A stretch of DNA of 64,000 nucleotides from Symbiodinium natans. Lineage: Eukaryota; Sar; Dinophyceae; Suessiales; Symbiodiniaceae. This document shows positions 20,414-31,589 of this stretch, in pieces. The stretch is from the NCBI GenBank assembly GCA_905221605.1, contig CAJNDS010001557.1, positions 62,001 through 126,000 of the forward strand. Reading direction: 5' to 3'. The first letter of the stretch is position 1; each line of letters starts with the position of its first letter. The translations under genes and the position numbers were made by a program. The notes under the pieces are model-generated. The model was not told where the DNA came from. It made no database searches and was given only the letters and a program-made list of their open reading frames with translations.

Positions 20414-20548
20414 CCCAAACCCCAAAACCCCAAAACCCCAAAACCCCAAAACCCCAAAACCCCAAAACCCCAAAAACCCCAAAACCCCAAAACCCCAAAA
20501 ACCCCAAAACCCCAAAACCCCAAAACCCCAAAACCCCAAAACCCCTAA
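20414..20548 (-). repeat. CCCCAAAA (TTTTGGGG) array
   Basis: About 16 units of an octamer identical to the Oxytricha-type telomere repeat, with two single-base expansions. Distinct from the surrounding TTTAGGG arrays. Confidence 0.95.
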
Positions 20549-20605
20549 ACCCCTAAACCCCTAGGATCCGTGCGTCTGTCTCGCCTGGATCGTCCGACGA
20601 CCGCT

Positions 20606-20765
20606 TCATAAATCCCTGAACCCCTGAACCCCTGAACCCCTGAACCCCTGAACCCCTAAACCCCTAAACCCCTAAACTTCTAAACCCCTAAACCCCTAAA
20701 TCCCTAAACCCCTAAACCCCTAAACCCCTAAACCCCTACACCCCTAAACCCGAAACCCCTGAACC
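20606..20765 (-). repeat. CCCCTGAA / CCCCTAAA octamer array
   Basis: Blocks of CCCCTGAA then CCCCTAAA units. Another variant-specific array, starting about 60 bp after the previous one. Confidence 0.9.
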
Positions 20766-20815
20766 CCTACACCCCTTACCTGAAACCCTAAGCCCGAAAT
20801 CGCATGCGCTTGCAC

Positions 20816-20859
20816 CGGATTGGAGGTTTGGGCAACTGGGAGTCTCATAGTCGTTCTTA
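20816..20859 (-). CDS. Candidate 44-nt exon, unidentified gene
   Basis: Minus strand, CCAG acceptor and GTGCAAG donor; reads KNDYETPSCPNLQS plus split codons. C-rich telomere-like array left, TTTAGGG right (20878-20905). Family not recognised. Confidence 0.4.
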
Positions 20860-20907
20860 CTGGAGTGTTTGTGGGCGAGGGTTTAGGGTTTAGGGTTTAG
20901 GGTTTCA

Positions 20908-21026
20908 GGGTACGTAGTAACCCAATTATAACTGTAGTTTAACACCCAATTCTAACCCTATTAGGGTACTTAAGGGGCTTATAACTGGGTACACTTATCA
21001 TTGGTTACTAAATACCCTGGACCTCC
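20908..21026. mobile_element. Divergent family B foldback element
   Basis: GTAGTAACCCAATTATAACTG at the left and GGTTACTAAATACCCTGGACCTCC at the right, with GGGCTTATAACTGGG inside. It matches the family B plan with many changes. Confidence 0.5.
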
Positions 21027-22054
21027 AAGCAATCTTGGGATGCTCCCCCTATACTAACTAGGGTTTAGGGTTTAGGGTTTAGGGTTTAGGGTTTAGGGTT
21101 TAGGGTTTAGGGTTTAGGGTTTAGGGTTTAGGGTTTAGGGAAAGTTGATGGGAGGTCTTGCGAAACTGGGGTCATAAGGATCCCAGCTTAGGTTCTAAGG
21201 TCCCTTAACTGTAGTTTGTTTTGTAGCCCTATAAACCCTAAACCCTAACCCTAAACCCTAAACCCTAAACCCTACACCCTAAACCCTAAACCCTAAACCC
21301 TAGTTAGGATAGTAATTAAGGCGGATCCTTCCCTGGAATTCACAGATTTGGGGTCCTTCGCTGGGGCTCCCAGAGGTTCACGGGAAGGAGCCGGATGCAG
21401 ACTCGACGAAAGCCGCCGGAGGCCCCAAGAGCCACAAGGTTCATGGGGGCGGAGTGTTGGGTTTAGGGTTTAGGGTTTAGGGTTTAGGGTTTAGGGTTTA
21501 GGGTTTAGGGTTTAGGGTTTAGGGTTTAGGGTTTAGGGTTTAGGGTTTAGGGTTTAGGGTTTAGGGTTTAGGGTTTCGGGTTTAGGGTTTAGGGTTTAGG
21601 AATTAAGGTTTATAGGGTTTGGGCTTAGGGGCCCAATGAAATCGAGTTCATTTTATGGGAGGTCTACGTTAAATTTAGGCTGGGTGAATGAGCAGACTCT
21701 TGTGAACATCATTTGTTGATCCTGTATTTCGTGCTTTAGGGTCATGCTACAAATCTACAGATGTCTCAGCCATATCTAAGCTACTTTGCACCTAAACTAC
21801 TCGTAACTTCTGAAGCCCCGAGCAGTCTAAACCTTATTCTGAACCCCTACCTAGAAGTCCAAACCCAAAATATGCATTCAACGCAAAACCGAAAAGACCT
21901 CTCCAATCCCCACGCCCCGATCCCTAAACCCTAAACTCAAAACCCCTAAACACCTAAACGCTAAAACCCAGGTGCCCCGAAACCCTAAACCCTAAACCCT
22001 AAACCCTAAACCCTAAACCCTAAACCCGTGGTTTTGCGGATAAAGTGGCGACAC
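21027..22054. repeat. Long arrays and spacers
   Basis: TTTAGGG x12 at 21057-21140, CCCTAAA x9 at 21235-21303, TTTAGGG x20 at 21464-21602, CCCTAAA x6 at 21985-22028. Spacers: 21304-21463 is GC-rich and could hold an exon (frames ambiguous); 21603-21984 shows nothing recognisable. Confidence 0.85.
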
Positions 22055-22093
22055 CCCACTCATCAGACCAGGGATGATCAACAGGGTGTCGAC
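22055..22093 (-). CDS. Candidate 39-nt exon, unidentified gene
   Basis: Minus strand, GAG acceptor, GTGTCG donor, 13 codons in phase 0 (VDTLLIIPGLMSG). CCCTAAA array on the left, TTTAGGG-like words on the right. Hydrophobic and protein-like; family not recognised. Confidence 0.4.
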
Positions 22094-23507
22094 CTCGAGG
22101 ATGTTCGTGGCGGTGGGTGTAGGGTGTTTAGGCTCACGGGGGTTAAGGGTTTGGGGTGTAGGGTGTTGCAACTCACTTCTTAAGTGTTCCCATTCAACCT
22201 GGAATGGTTCTGCCAGCATTTGGCGAGATCCACGCTAGCTCCAGCAAAACCGAAATCGCAAGTACGCCAAGAAAGAAAATAAACAAATAGGTGTATGAAG
22301 AAAAACTCTTTATATATATAATATATATATATGTGTCATGTATACATATATATATATATATATACATACATACATACATAAAGCATCCCTAACTTTAAGA
22401 ATGCCAAATTCTATCAGAGGATGGAACGGGGGCTCGAAGAATGCCTCGCAAAGGCAAAGGCAGCACACCCCAATCTAACTCCTCGAGAGCAAAACCCTAA
22501 ACCCTAAACCCTAAACCTCAAAGTGTCCAAAGTTGACACTGGGGGGCTGGCCACATGGACAAGCAAAGGGTGGAGGACGGCCTATATAGCACGGCACCCT
22601 TACAAAAGAACCCGAAACGGGACCCTAATTCAGAGAACTAATTAACCATATACGGTTGCGGGTTTAGGGTTTAGGTTTTAGGGTTTAGGGTTTAGGGGTT
22701 TAGGGGTCGAGTACGGAATGCCTGCAAAGAAACCGGGCAGTTTCGGATGATCCTGTTCCAACAGCCTGAAGACCCCTCGAGCCCTCGCGTGGGCGCCTCC
22801 CCCTAAACCCTAAACCTTAAACAAGTCCGTAAGTCCAAAACCCCAAAAAGGCTCGTCGACAAAGCCCTAAGCAACCCTAAACCCTAGACCCTAAGCAACC
22901 CTGAAACCCTTAACCCTAAAGCCCTGTACCCCTTCTGAGCCCAAAACCCCGAACCTTGAATCCCTCAGAAGGTCCCTCAAATCCTAAGCCCTAAACCCTA
23001 AACCCCAAAGAACCCCCACATCGCATGAATCCATCATAAACCCTACTATCCTATACCCGCAACTCTCATCCCTGACCCCCTCAGCACATACAACCTTCAA
23101 GCCCTAACTCCCAAACCCTAAACCCTAAAGGGTCTAGGGTTTAGGGTTTTGGGTTTAGGTCTAAACCTAAACCCTAAACCCTAGACCCTGAACGCTAAGG
23201 CTCTTTAGCCTCTCGAACACACTAAGCGACTGAGACGCCAAGCCTTGGTACTGTTCCGCGGGTAGAGGAACCTTCTGAGGGCTGCCCTCAACCCTAAACC
23301 CAAAACCCAAAATCCTAAACCCTAGCCCTAAACCCTCAACCCTCAACCCTAAACCCTCGAGTTCTTGTATCAGAGCCAGGGTGATCGGAACCCCAAGCGC
23401 GTTGGATGAATGATGTAGGTGGGTTCAGGGCCCTAGAAACATTGCAAACCCTATACAAACTCTATAAACCCCATGCTGGGAACCCTCGATATAGGGTAGT
23501 TTCATAG
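22094..23507. other. Spacer with microsatellite and degenerate arrays
   Basis: AT/ACAT microsatellite at 22305-22382; CCCTAAA at 22490-22515; TTTAGGG at 22660-22705; decaying CCCTAAA words at 22800-23350. Minus-strand protein-like snippets near 22750 (VFRLLEQDHPKL), 23215-23285 (VPLPAEQYQGLASQSLSVFE) and 23350-23415 are possible exons without clear splice sites. Confidence 0.45.
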
Positions 23508-23635
23508 TCTCTTAATCTAGTCCCTTACCTTCTTTAACAGGTTCTGAAGTATGGGCCCTTCCTTGGGTATATACGGAGTATATACAGGGGTCCCATTTAA
23601 GGGCCCATGCGAAGGCACTATGTAACTACCCGTAA
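23508..23635. mobile_element. Foldback MITE-like element, family F copy 1
   Basis: Contains TTCTGAAGTATGGGCCC and GGGCCCATGCGAAGGCAC around GTATATAC words. Related copies lie at 43405-43505 and 44460-44592. Confidence 0.6.
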
Positions 23636-23699
23636 ACGGTAACCTTGGTTTAGCCCTTTAGCCCTATAGACCCGTTTAACCCATCAGCACCCTGTGAAC

Positions 23700-23915
23700 A
23701 ACCCTGAACACCAAACCCTAACACTGAACCCCAAACACTAAACCCTAAACCCAAAAACCTAAACCCAAAACCCTAAACACTAAAACCTAAAAACTAAACC
23801 CTAAATCCTAAACCCTAAATCCTAAACCCTAAACACTAAACCCTAAACCCTACACCCTAAACCTTAAACCCTAAACCCTAAACCCTACATCCTACACCCT
23901 CATCCTATCAGCCCT
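23700..23915 (-). repeat. Degenerate CCCTAAA repeats
   Basis: About 25 units with CACTAAA, CCCAAAA and CCCTACA variants. Confidence 0.85.
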
Positions 23916-23960
23916 AAACCGCCGCTTTTGGGAGCCTGAGGTTGACATGAGAAGCGCTCA

Positions 23961-24083
23961 GGTTTAGGGTTTAGGGTTTAGGGTTTAGGGTTTAGGGTTT
24001 AGGGTTTAGGGTTTAGGGTTTAGGGTTTAGGGTTTAGGGTTTAGGGTTTAGGGTTTAGGGTTTAGGGTTTAGGGTTTAGGGTT
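23961..24083 (+). repeat. TTTAGGG array, about 17 units
   Basis: Perfect heptamers. Followed by 24084-24540 unique sequence with overlapping open frames on both strands, none recognisable. Confidence 0.95.
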
Positions 24084-24549
24084 GCAGGTTTTAGGGTTTA
24101 GGGTTTCAGATTTCAGGGTTTCAGGGGTCTGCAGGGAGCAGAAGTGGCCTAGAAAGTAGACAGAGTAGAGCATCCTCATTGTGGTGCACCTACTTGAGTT
24201 CCTTAACAGAAGCCCAGACAGCCACGGTTTGGGGGCAGAACCACCGTACCTCATGCGGGACACTTCAAAAGAAAAGGCGCGGGCGCCTGCCCGCCGGGTG
24301 CTGTATTTCGACTGCGTTGAACCTCGCAAGGCGCCGGGACCAAACATATAGAGGATTTGCAGACCCCGCCCCAGCCCGCGCCCACCCAGCCCCCAGATTA
24401 GAGCCGTAGTGCTTGACGATTGACATGAAGATTCAGGAACTTCAAAATCCCAGACCACCAGCAGAGTGACTTGCGAGTGGTGCTCACTCCCCGGGCCCCA
24501 ATCGGTCACAGAACTCTCTTAAAAATGGCTGAGGGAGCACAAAACCTAG

Positions 24550-25262
24550 CCCTAAACCCTAAACCCTAAACCCTAAATATATGTGGATTAGGGTTTGGGG
24601 TAGGAAGCTCAAGTCAACCCCGCCCCTGCTTCTAACCCCCACATGCCCTGTCGTACCTGCAACACCAAGCTCCAAAATCCTTAGGGTTCAGGGTTTAGGG
24701 TTTAGGGTTTAGGGTTTAGGGGTAGACTTCACAACTGATGAGCCTTGCTGGTGCTCAAGGAGGGGGATGCCTACAGAATCTCGACTTGTTATCCTGTAGC
24801 CTGAACCCTAAACCCTAAACCCTAAACCCTAAACCCTAAACCCTAAACCCTAAACCCTACACGGCCCTACACCTTAAACCCTAAACCCTAAACCCTAAAC
24901 CCTAAACCCTAAACCCACGCGAGGCTCCGGCTCGAAGTTTCCGAACTCGCCACCTTTTTGAGCGGAGCTGTCTTGGGCATTCTTAGGGTTTAGGGTTTAG
25001 GGTTTAGGAATTAGGGTTTAGGGTTTGAGGGCTTAGCCCTCAGTTCGATGTGTTAGGGTTTAGGGTTAGGGTTTAGGGTTTAGGGTTTAGGGTTTAGGGT
25101 TCAGGGTTTAGGGTTTAGGGTTTAGGGTTTAGGGTTTAGGGTTTAGGGTTTAGGGTTTAGGGTTTAGGGTTTGGGGTTTGGGGTTTGGGGTTTGGGGTTT
25201 GGGGTTTGGGGTTTGGGGTTTAGGGTTTAGGGTTTAGGGTTTAGGGCCTCAGATGGAGCTTC
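24550..25262. repeat. Mixed arrays including a TTTGGGG block
   Basis: CCCTAAA at 24550-24577, 24803-24860 and 24870-24915; TTTAGGG at 24685-24720, 24983-25030 and 25055-25240, with a TTTGGGG block at 25168-25219. The segment 24917-24980 sits between C and G arrays like an exon and has two open minus-strand frames (one contains AQDSSAQKGGEFGNFE). Confidence 0.8.
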
Positions 25263-25679
25263 AGAGGGGTAAGATGTGCTGAAGCGCTTAGACTTTGCAA
25301 CTCAGGGTGTACGGGATTTTGCAAATCAGGGGTGTAGGGGAGATTTGGCAAATGAGGGTGCAGGAGATTTTGCAAACATCAGGGTGAAGCTGCACCTAGA
25401 ACAAGTTTCGGGTTTACCTGGGGTTACCCTTCCCTCAAAGAGCAAGGTAACCATACCCAAATCTGCTGCAGGCATTGCGGGTTTAGGGTTTGGGGTTTGG
25501 GGTTTGGGGTTTGGGGTTTGGGGTTTAGGGTTTGGGGTTTAGGGTCTGGGGTTTGGGGTTTAGGGTTTAGGGGTATGGGCTCAGGGGCGGACACCCGAGA
25601 AGCTTCTTTGGCAGCTTTTCTGCCTCGGAGGCGAATGCAAAGACCCGCAGGCTGTTACGAACCTAAACCCTTCAAACCC
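25263..25679. other. Short imperfect repeats and TTTGGGG/TTTAGGG array
   Basis: 25290-25390 repeats the words TTTGCAAATCAGGG / TTTGCAAACATCAGGG three to four times; 25480-25575 is a mixed TTTGGGG/TTTAGGG array. No gene assigned. Confidence 0.6.
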
Positions 25680-25830
25680 TAACCTATAATATCGGGTTAG
25701 GGTTTACGGCTATATAGGGGCCTGAATATAGCTATAATATAGGGTTTGGGGCTTACGGTTATATAGGGGCCTGAATATAACTACAATATAGGGTTTAGGG
25801 CTTACGGTTATATAGGGGCCTTCATAGCTA
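25680..25830. repeat. Tandem 49-bp repeat carrying telomere-like words
   Basis: Unit starts CGGTTATATAGGGGCCTGAA and ends AGGGTTTGGGGCTTA; starts at 25707, 25756 and 25805. The telomere-like word is part of the unit. Confidence 0.85.
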
Positions 25831-25984
25831 AAGTAGGGGGTTTGTCTGCTATAATGGTATACTTCTATAAGGGACAGAAGTCAACACCATCAGTAGCTAC
25901 GCCGAGCCCCTTTACCAGACTATGGCAGTCTCCCCCTAGGATGGCCCTTAAAACCCTCTGAAAAAGATTCCTAAATATGATCCT

Positions 25985-26408
25985 CTCTTAAACCCAATAA
26001 GGGAAACCCTAAACCCTAAACCCCAAACCCTAAACCCTAAACCCTAAACCCTAAACCCAATAAGGGAAAATATAAAATATCCCAACGGCCCACCTGGCCT
26101 CTCATCCTGCAAAATGCCCGACGCACCCCTAAACCCTAAAACCTAAACCCTAAACACGTACTATCTCCTACTTTTAGGTTCGGCGGTGCCAGCAACAATC
26201 AGGTCATTGGGGTGCACTGCCCTGCAGAAGTATGAACCCTAAACCCTAGACCCTAGACCCTAGACCCTAGACCCTAAACCCTAAACCCTAAACCCTAAAC
26301 CCTAAACCCTAAACCCTAAACCCTAAACCCTAAACCCTAAACCCTAAACCCAAGCCCTAAGCCCGAAGCCCTAAGCCCTAAACCCTAAACTCTAAACCCT
26401 AAACCCTA
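25985..26408 (-). repeat. CCCTAAA arrays with a CCCTAGA block
   Basis: Arrays at 26003-26055 and 26232-26408; four CCCTAGA units at 26243-26275 precede CCCTAAA units. AACCCAATAAGGGAAA occurs on both sides of the first array (25990 and 26054). Confidence 0.9.
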
Positions 26409-27484
26409 GCCCAACATGCCAAAGTACGAACCCTTTCCGGGTCTTTGTTGTTAGAGACCTCGAGGTTCTCTTGCCAAGTGAGATGCCGTCTTCTCCCTCG
26501 CGAAGAGCACGATACGGCGGTCCTCGCAGATTCCCGTGGCGGTCTGAACCACACAAAGGTGCAACATACTGAAATAGATTGTCAGGACTCCAGCATCTGG
26601 TTTTGCACACGCAGAGCCCACCCTAATCCGAGCTTCTGATTAGTGGGTGGGGGGCCCCCCCGCCCTCACAATAAGGAATGCAGGGTTCCGCAATAGTTGG
26701 ACCGTGGCCCTGTATTGATTCTCTATTAAAAACAATACGATGCAGATCCCTGAGGTGCTGTAGCTTTGCGTCTCCGCAAGCAAAACAAGAAGCCTGCCGA
26801 CAGATTTTTGAACCTCCCCAAAAAATTCCTTTAAATGTGGGGGGTTTGTCCCATACGAAATCCACCCTAATGGAAAGTAGTCTTCCGGCGGGCTTCCGGC
26901 CAAAAAGAAATTCTTTAAATGTGGGGGTATTAATTAATCAGATGCTCGGATTAAGGTGATTACAGTGTTGCAGGTGCAAACTGCATCGTTCAGCATCCTA
27001 GGGGCCATACATCCTACTTGAAGGTTCACGAGCAGGTATCAGCAGGACAGAGAAAAACTTCAGTTGCGGTCAGTCATATCAGGGTACCGCACTTATCTTG
27101 GAACCCTACATACACTATGATGAGATGGATACTGAGTACTGCTAGCGCAACGATGCTGTATGCTGTCATGTTTCGTCACTGGCTGAGCTTAACTGACTAC
27201 CATCTGATGTTCTTGCTGCTGAGGGTTAGTGTATTCTTGCAGAGGAGTCACAACTGAACCCTAACCTTAGACGCAATAAACCCCAGCAACCAATGAACCC
27301 ACAACCAACAAATAGAAAGCCTATATACCCAAAACACTACAGGACCCAACACTCCTAAACCCTTTGACTCTCAGCCCTATCAACCATATAAACCCCACGA
27401 AAGCCTTGGACCCTGCAAACCCTGAGAGTGCCTCTACCAGGATCTTCATGAGTACTTACGAGTAGGGTCATAAGTACGGAAAGT
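26409..27484. other. About 1 kb without arrays or assignable gene
   Basis: The longest array-free stretch outside the large elements, with several short open frames on both strands and no recognised protein. TTTAAATGTGGGGG is repeated at about 26830 and 26913. Confidence 0.5.
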
Positions 27485-27576
27485 ACCCTAAACCCTAAAC
27501 CCTAAACCCTAAACCCTAAACCCTAAACCCTAAACCCAGGACTTATTAGGGTACCTCTGACCCTACTGCTAGGCAC

Positions 27577-27641
27577 GCCAGCTAGCCGCTCTAAGCACAA
27601 CTCTGAGGCCGATTTGGCATCCATCTGTCCCGTATGCAACC
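27577..27641 (-). CDS. Candidate 65-nt exon, unidentified gene
   Basis: Minus strand, GTAG acceptor, GTGCC donor; reads LHTGQMDAKSASELCLERLA plus G after a split codon. CCCTAAA array (27485-27540) left, TTTAGGG (27647) right. Its phase fits the exon at 29877-29922. Family not recognised. Confidence 0.45.
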
Positions 27642-27646
27642 CTACA

Positions 27647-28320
27647 GGTTTAGGGTTTAGGGTTTAGGGTTTCGGGTTTAGGGTGGCCAAGGCCTCGATA
27701 CAGGCGTTCTCCAGAAGCCAAACGCAGCCACTCGCCGAAAGCTGCCGGGCGCGAGACTCCCGGGCCACCGGTCGCCTGACCTGCGGCCAGTTTCCTTGTT
27801 TAGGGTTTAGGGTTTAGGGTTTAGGGCTTAGGGTTTAGGGTTTAGGGTGTTTAGGGGTACGTTGTTGGGGGTCCTTGTTAGAAGGAAATCCTATTTGGGG
27901 GTCTATTTTAGGGGCCCCCGATTGCCTGATGACCTGCGGCCAGTTTTGAGGATATTCAGGGTTTAGGGTTTATAGCCTTGCTTAAACGGCTTTGGGTTTG
28001 GGGTTTACAGGGCTTATAGGTTTTATAGGCTTTATAGGGTTTTATATGGCCTGCGGCCAGTTTTAAGGAAATAATGAATGTTCAGGGAAGTTCAGGGTTG
28101 ATAGACATAGATGACTAGGATGGGTCTTACAATTGTTACAAGCATCTGGAAGAAATTCGTAAGCCTCATCCTCTTAAACCTAACAAAGGAAAAACATAAA
28201 ATGACCAAAGGGCCTACCGAGATGAGAGCAAGGAAATGAGGGTTCACTTGGTGGCCCGGTAACCGCATCAAAATAAGGGTACCCTTTTTCGGGTTGGTTA
28301 CAAGGGAACCTGGAATCAAC
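27647..28320. repeat. TTTAGGG words and a thrice-repeated motif
   Basis: GCCTG(ATG)ACCTGCGGCCAGTTT occurs near 27775, 27937 and (shortened) 28048, each near TTTAGGG words. Unique sequence at 28081-28320 has no recognisable gene. Confidence 0.6.
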
Positions 28321-28393
28321 GTTTAGGGTTTAGGGTTTAGGGTTTAGGGTTAAACCCTAAACTCTAAACCCTAAACCCTAAACCCTAAACCAA
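28321..28393. repeat. Head-to-head telomere-type junction
   Basis: Four TTTAGGG units meet CCCTAAA units directly near 28350 with only TTAAA between, as in a telomere-telomere fusion. Confidence 0.9.
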
Positions 28394-29876
28394 AGGGTAA
28401 AAGGGGGCCACTGGGCTGCCAAGTTCAGAGTTCATAGATGAGGGTTTTGTGTTCTAAGGGCTTACGGTGGGGCGAGTTGTGAGAATTGTTAAGGTTTGAG
28501 GGAACTTTGGGTTCAGGGAGTGTATGTTGAAAAAGGGGTAGCAGAGCACAGAACCTAGGGAGATCTGTGGCTTTGGGAGCTGGGGCCGGCGAACCAATGA
28601 GCAGCGTTTACCAGGGTTCGGGGTTCAGGGGTTAGAGCTTGGGGGTTCGGGTCTCAGCATTTTAGAAGCTTCGCCAGCGCTTGAATTCTGCTAGGGCTTG
28701 AAATGCCCCAAACAATGTACAGGGTTAGAGTTACTGGGCCACAATCTGATCCGAGTATACCTAAATAAACCCTAAGCTCTAACCCCAAAGCCTCAACCCT
28801 ACACACCAGACCCCAAGCCCTAAACCCCACACCCTGGACTAACTCGGAGCCCTAAACCCTGATCATCTCTACTCCCGTAAACCCTAAACCCCAAACCCTA
28901 AACCCTAAACCCTCAGCCCTAAACCCTAAACCCGAAACCCTAAACCCTAAACTCTAAACCCTGATGAAGGAGTCGCCTCCTTTGCCGGAGGTTCGGCCCG
29001 AAGCCCACAGGGCTTGTCCTTGCCGGCGCTGTCCTGCGCAGAGTTTAGGGTTTAGGGTACCCTAGGGTTTAGGGTTTAGGGTTTAGGGTTTAGGGTTTAG
29101 GGTATTTAGGGTTCAGGGCTTCAGGTTTCGAGTTCCGGGGCAACGATTCAGTGCTTGGGACATTGTGTTGAGAGGTCCCTAAGTTCCAACTTCAGGACAA
29201 ATCTTTCTACAGCTCCCTGCAGATCAAATTTCGATCTGTTCCAAACCCTAAACCCTAAACCCTCTATACCCTCGATAAGCCCTGTGAGCCTATTATCGAA
29301 GGGCGGCTCTTTTTTGGAGTTTCCGACTTCGGGCCCAGCGGGCCACGTAAACCTCAAGAGCCTCAAGTCAAGCCCTAATCGTATAGGGTCCTTAAGGAAG
29401 GGTTTAGGGTTTAGGGTTTAGGGTTTAGAGTTTAGGGTTTAGAGTTTAGGGTTTAGGGTTTAGGGTTTAGGGTTTAGGGTTCACAGGGGTATGTAAGCCG
29501 AGGTTCCCTAATTCGCCCTACTGCTCCCCAAGCTTCCCTAAAGTTCCCCCCCCCCCCCCCCCTAGAAAACCTCAAAAACAATCGAAGGGCCCACAGGACC
29601 CTAGGACTCTAGTAAACCTTAACACAAAACTTACAGGAAACCCTAAACCCTAAACTGTAAACCCTAAACCCTAAACCCTAAACCCAAAAAAAGCCCCATG
29701 CACACTAAGCCCCCGGGCCGCAAAACCCCATTAGAACTTAAGACGCTGAAGACCTGAAACCCGACACCCTAAACCCGAAACCCTAAACTCGTAACCCTAA
29801 ACCCTAAACCCTAAACCCTAAACCCCAAACCCTAAACCCTAAACCCTAAACCCTACACACCAACCCGCCGGCAAGC
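28394..29876. other. Spacers and arrays
   Basis: CCCTAAA at 28870-28972, 29638-29690 and 29765-29858; TTTAGGG at 29040-29105 and 29400-29482; poly-C at 29547-29563. The segment 28980-29038 lies between C and G arrays like an exon (minus-strand QDSAGKDKPCGLRAEPPA in one frame). 28400-28870 shows nothing recognisable. Confidence 0.6.
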
Positions 29877-29922
29877 CTGCGGTGCGCCCGCGCTGCGAAC
29901 CGGCCTCAGTCATCGGATGGCC
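29877..29922 (-). CDS. Candidate 46-nt exon, unidentified gene
   Basis: Minus strand, GAG acceptor, GC donor (GCTTGCC); 15 codons in phase 0 (GHPMTEAGSQRGRTA) plus one base. Flanked by CCCTAAA and TTTAGGG. Phase-compatible with the exons at 30382 and 27577. Confidence 0.4.
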
Positions 29923-29929
29923 CTCGGGG

Positions 29930-30110
29930 GTTTAGGGTTTAGGGTTTAGGGTTTGGGGTTTAGGGTTTAGGGTTTAGGGTTTGGGGTTTAGGGTTTAGGG
30001 TTTGGGGTTTAGGGTTTGGGGTTTAGGGTTTGGGGTTTGGGGTTTGGGGTTTGGTTTGGGTTTGGGGTTTGGGTTTTTTTTTTTTTGTTTGGGGGGGGGG
30101 GGGGGTTCCG
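29930..30110 (+). repeat. TTTAGGG/TTTGGGG mosaic ending in poly-T and poly-G
   Basis: Alternating TTTAGGG and TTTGGGG units, then T(12) and a run of 14 or more G near 30075-30105. Confidence 0.9.
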
Positions 30111-30381
30111 GGGGGGTTTAGGAGTTTAGGGGTTTAGGGTTTTAGGGGTTCAGGGTTTGGGGTAGAGGGGTTAATAGTCTAGGTTTTAGGGATTTCGGGT
30201 TTAGGGGTTTGGAGCTGAAGGTTTAGGGTTTAGGGTCTCGGGGCAAGTCTTCAAGCAGGGGCAGTATGGTGCAAGCTCTACCGAACGCCCCTAAACTTAC
30301 CCTAAACCCTAAACCCTAAACCCTGAACCCTGAACCCTAAACCCTAAACCCTAGACCCTAAACCCTCTACACAGCATGAGC

Positions 30382-30436
30382 CCGAGGCGGAACAGCAAAG
30401 TAGACGTTGGAGTCGGGATGGTTCCTGGAACGCCAC
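30382..30436 (-). CDS. Candidate 55-nt exon, unidentified gene
   Basis: Minus strand, GCAG acceptor, GC donor; reads WRSRNHPDSNVYFAVPPR after one base that completes a split Thr codon with the exon at 30817-30839. CCCTAAA left (30300-30370), TTTAGGG right (30478). Convincing protein-like sequence, family not recognised. Confidence 0.45.
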
Positions 30437-30816
30437 CTGCATCAAGTAAAAGCCCCACAGAACCCTGGAGTTCAGGGTTTAGGGCTTGGGGTTTAGGGTT
30501 TAGGGTTTGGGGCTTAGGGTTTAGGGTTTAGGGCTTAAGGTTTAGGCTAAACTCTATAAACCCTGAACCCTAAACCCCCCAACCCTGAAAGCGAACTGTG
30601 GTTATTCTATACGGCTTAACGCATCGAGAAAAATATGCTTTAGTGAGACTCGTTGACGCACTTTGCAAACTCAAGGGGATACCAGACTCAAATCCAAATA
30701 AGCCCGAGCCCTGAACCCTAAACCCTAAACCCTAAAGGCTAAAGCCTAAACCCAAAACCCTAAACCCCAAACCCCTATCGCTTCTGCTGGGAGGTCAGGG
30801 TTGGGGAGAGGTGAGC

Positions 30817-30839
30817 GTGTAAAGCCGCCCGAACTGCAT
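30817..30839 (-). CDS. Candidate 23-nt microexon, unidentified gene
   Basis: Minus strand, GAAG acceptor, GC donor; reads MQFGRLY plus a split codon that continues in frame into 30382-30436. CCCTAAA left (30715-30775), TTTAGGG right (30851). Confidence 0.35.
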
Positions 30840-31226
30840 CTTCCAAGCAGTTTAGGGTTCAGGGTTTAGGGTTTAGGGTTTCGGGTTTAGGCAACTCTCC
30901 GTCAGACAGGACGCGTGGGCCTGCGAAAAAAAGACAGACCCTTAGACCCTAAAGCCTAAGCCATGGAACCCAAAACCATGAACCCCTAAGCCGTTAACAG
31001 TACGGTAAGCCCCAAAGCAAGAAAACCCTAAAACAAACTTGAACCGAAAACCTGCAAACCTTCAATCCTAGTATGTAAAGCATTTGTGAAACTCCCAACG
31101 CCCGTACACATTAAGACCCTTGGGTGGCTATACCCTAAACCCTAAACCCTAAACTCTAAACCCTAAACCCTAAACCCTAAACCCTAGCTCATAGGGTTAA
31201 GCGTCCCTAAACCCTGAACCATAAAC
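30840..31226. other. Intron-like DNA
   Basis: TTTAGGG words at 30851-30890 and CCCTAAA at 31135-31186. Unique sequence between has no recognisable gene. Confidence 0.5.
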
Positions 31227-31286
31227 CCTTTCTCTCCTTTTGTGCACGCTACCCTTTGCCTTGGGACGTCTAAAGCTGGGGAGTCC
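31227..31286 (-). CDS. Candidate 60-nt exon, unidentified gene
   Basis: Minus strand, CAAG acceptor, donor GTTTATGG. Two frames are open: DSPALDVPRQRVACTKGEK, or in phase 0 GLPSFRRPKAKGSVHKRRER. C-rich repeats left, TTTAGGG-like right. Phase undecided. Confidence 0.35.
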
Positions 31287-31308
31287 CTTGCCAGGAAAAG
31301 GGCTTAGG

Positions 31309-31474
31309 GTTTAAAGGGTTTAAAGGGTTTAAAGGGTTTAAAGGGTTTAAAGGGTTTAAAGGGTTTAAAGGGTTTAAAGGGTTTAAAGGGTTTAAAGGGT
31401 TTAAAGGGTTTTAAAGGGTTTAAAGGGTTTAAAGGGTTTAAAGGGTTTAAAGGGTTTAAAGGGTTTAAAGGGTT
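31309..31474 (+). repeat. TTTAAAGGG array, 18 units
   Basis: Nine-base variant of the telomere repeat, perfect apart from one unit with an extra T, flowing into TTTAGGG at 31471. Confidence 0.95.
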
Positions 31475-31589
31475 TAGGGTTTAGGGTTTAGAGTTGGGCA
31501 TGGGACTGCCCCTCACCACGGAGTTCACGCGGTGGCTAGGTCTTCCTACTTTGAGGGACTAAATGCCTAGTCCAAGTAAAAGCAGTTGT

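Noticed and set aside
25276-25682. Frames rich in Gly-Phe-Gly-Val-Trp
   Set aside because: They are translations of TTTGGGG/TTTAGGG arrays, as are similar frames at 20290, 53715 and 62927.
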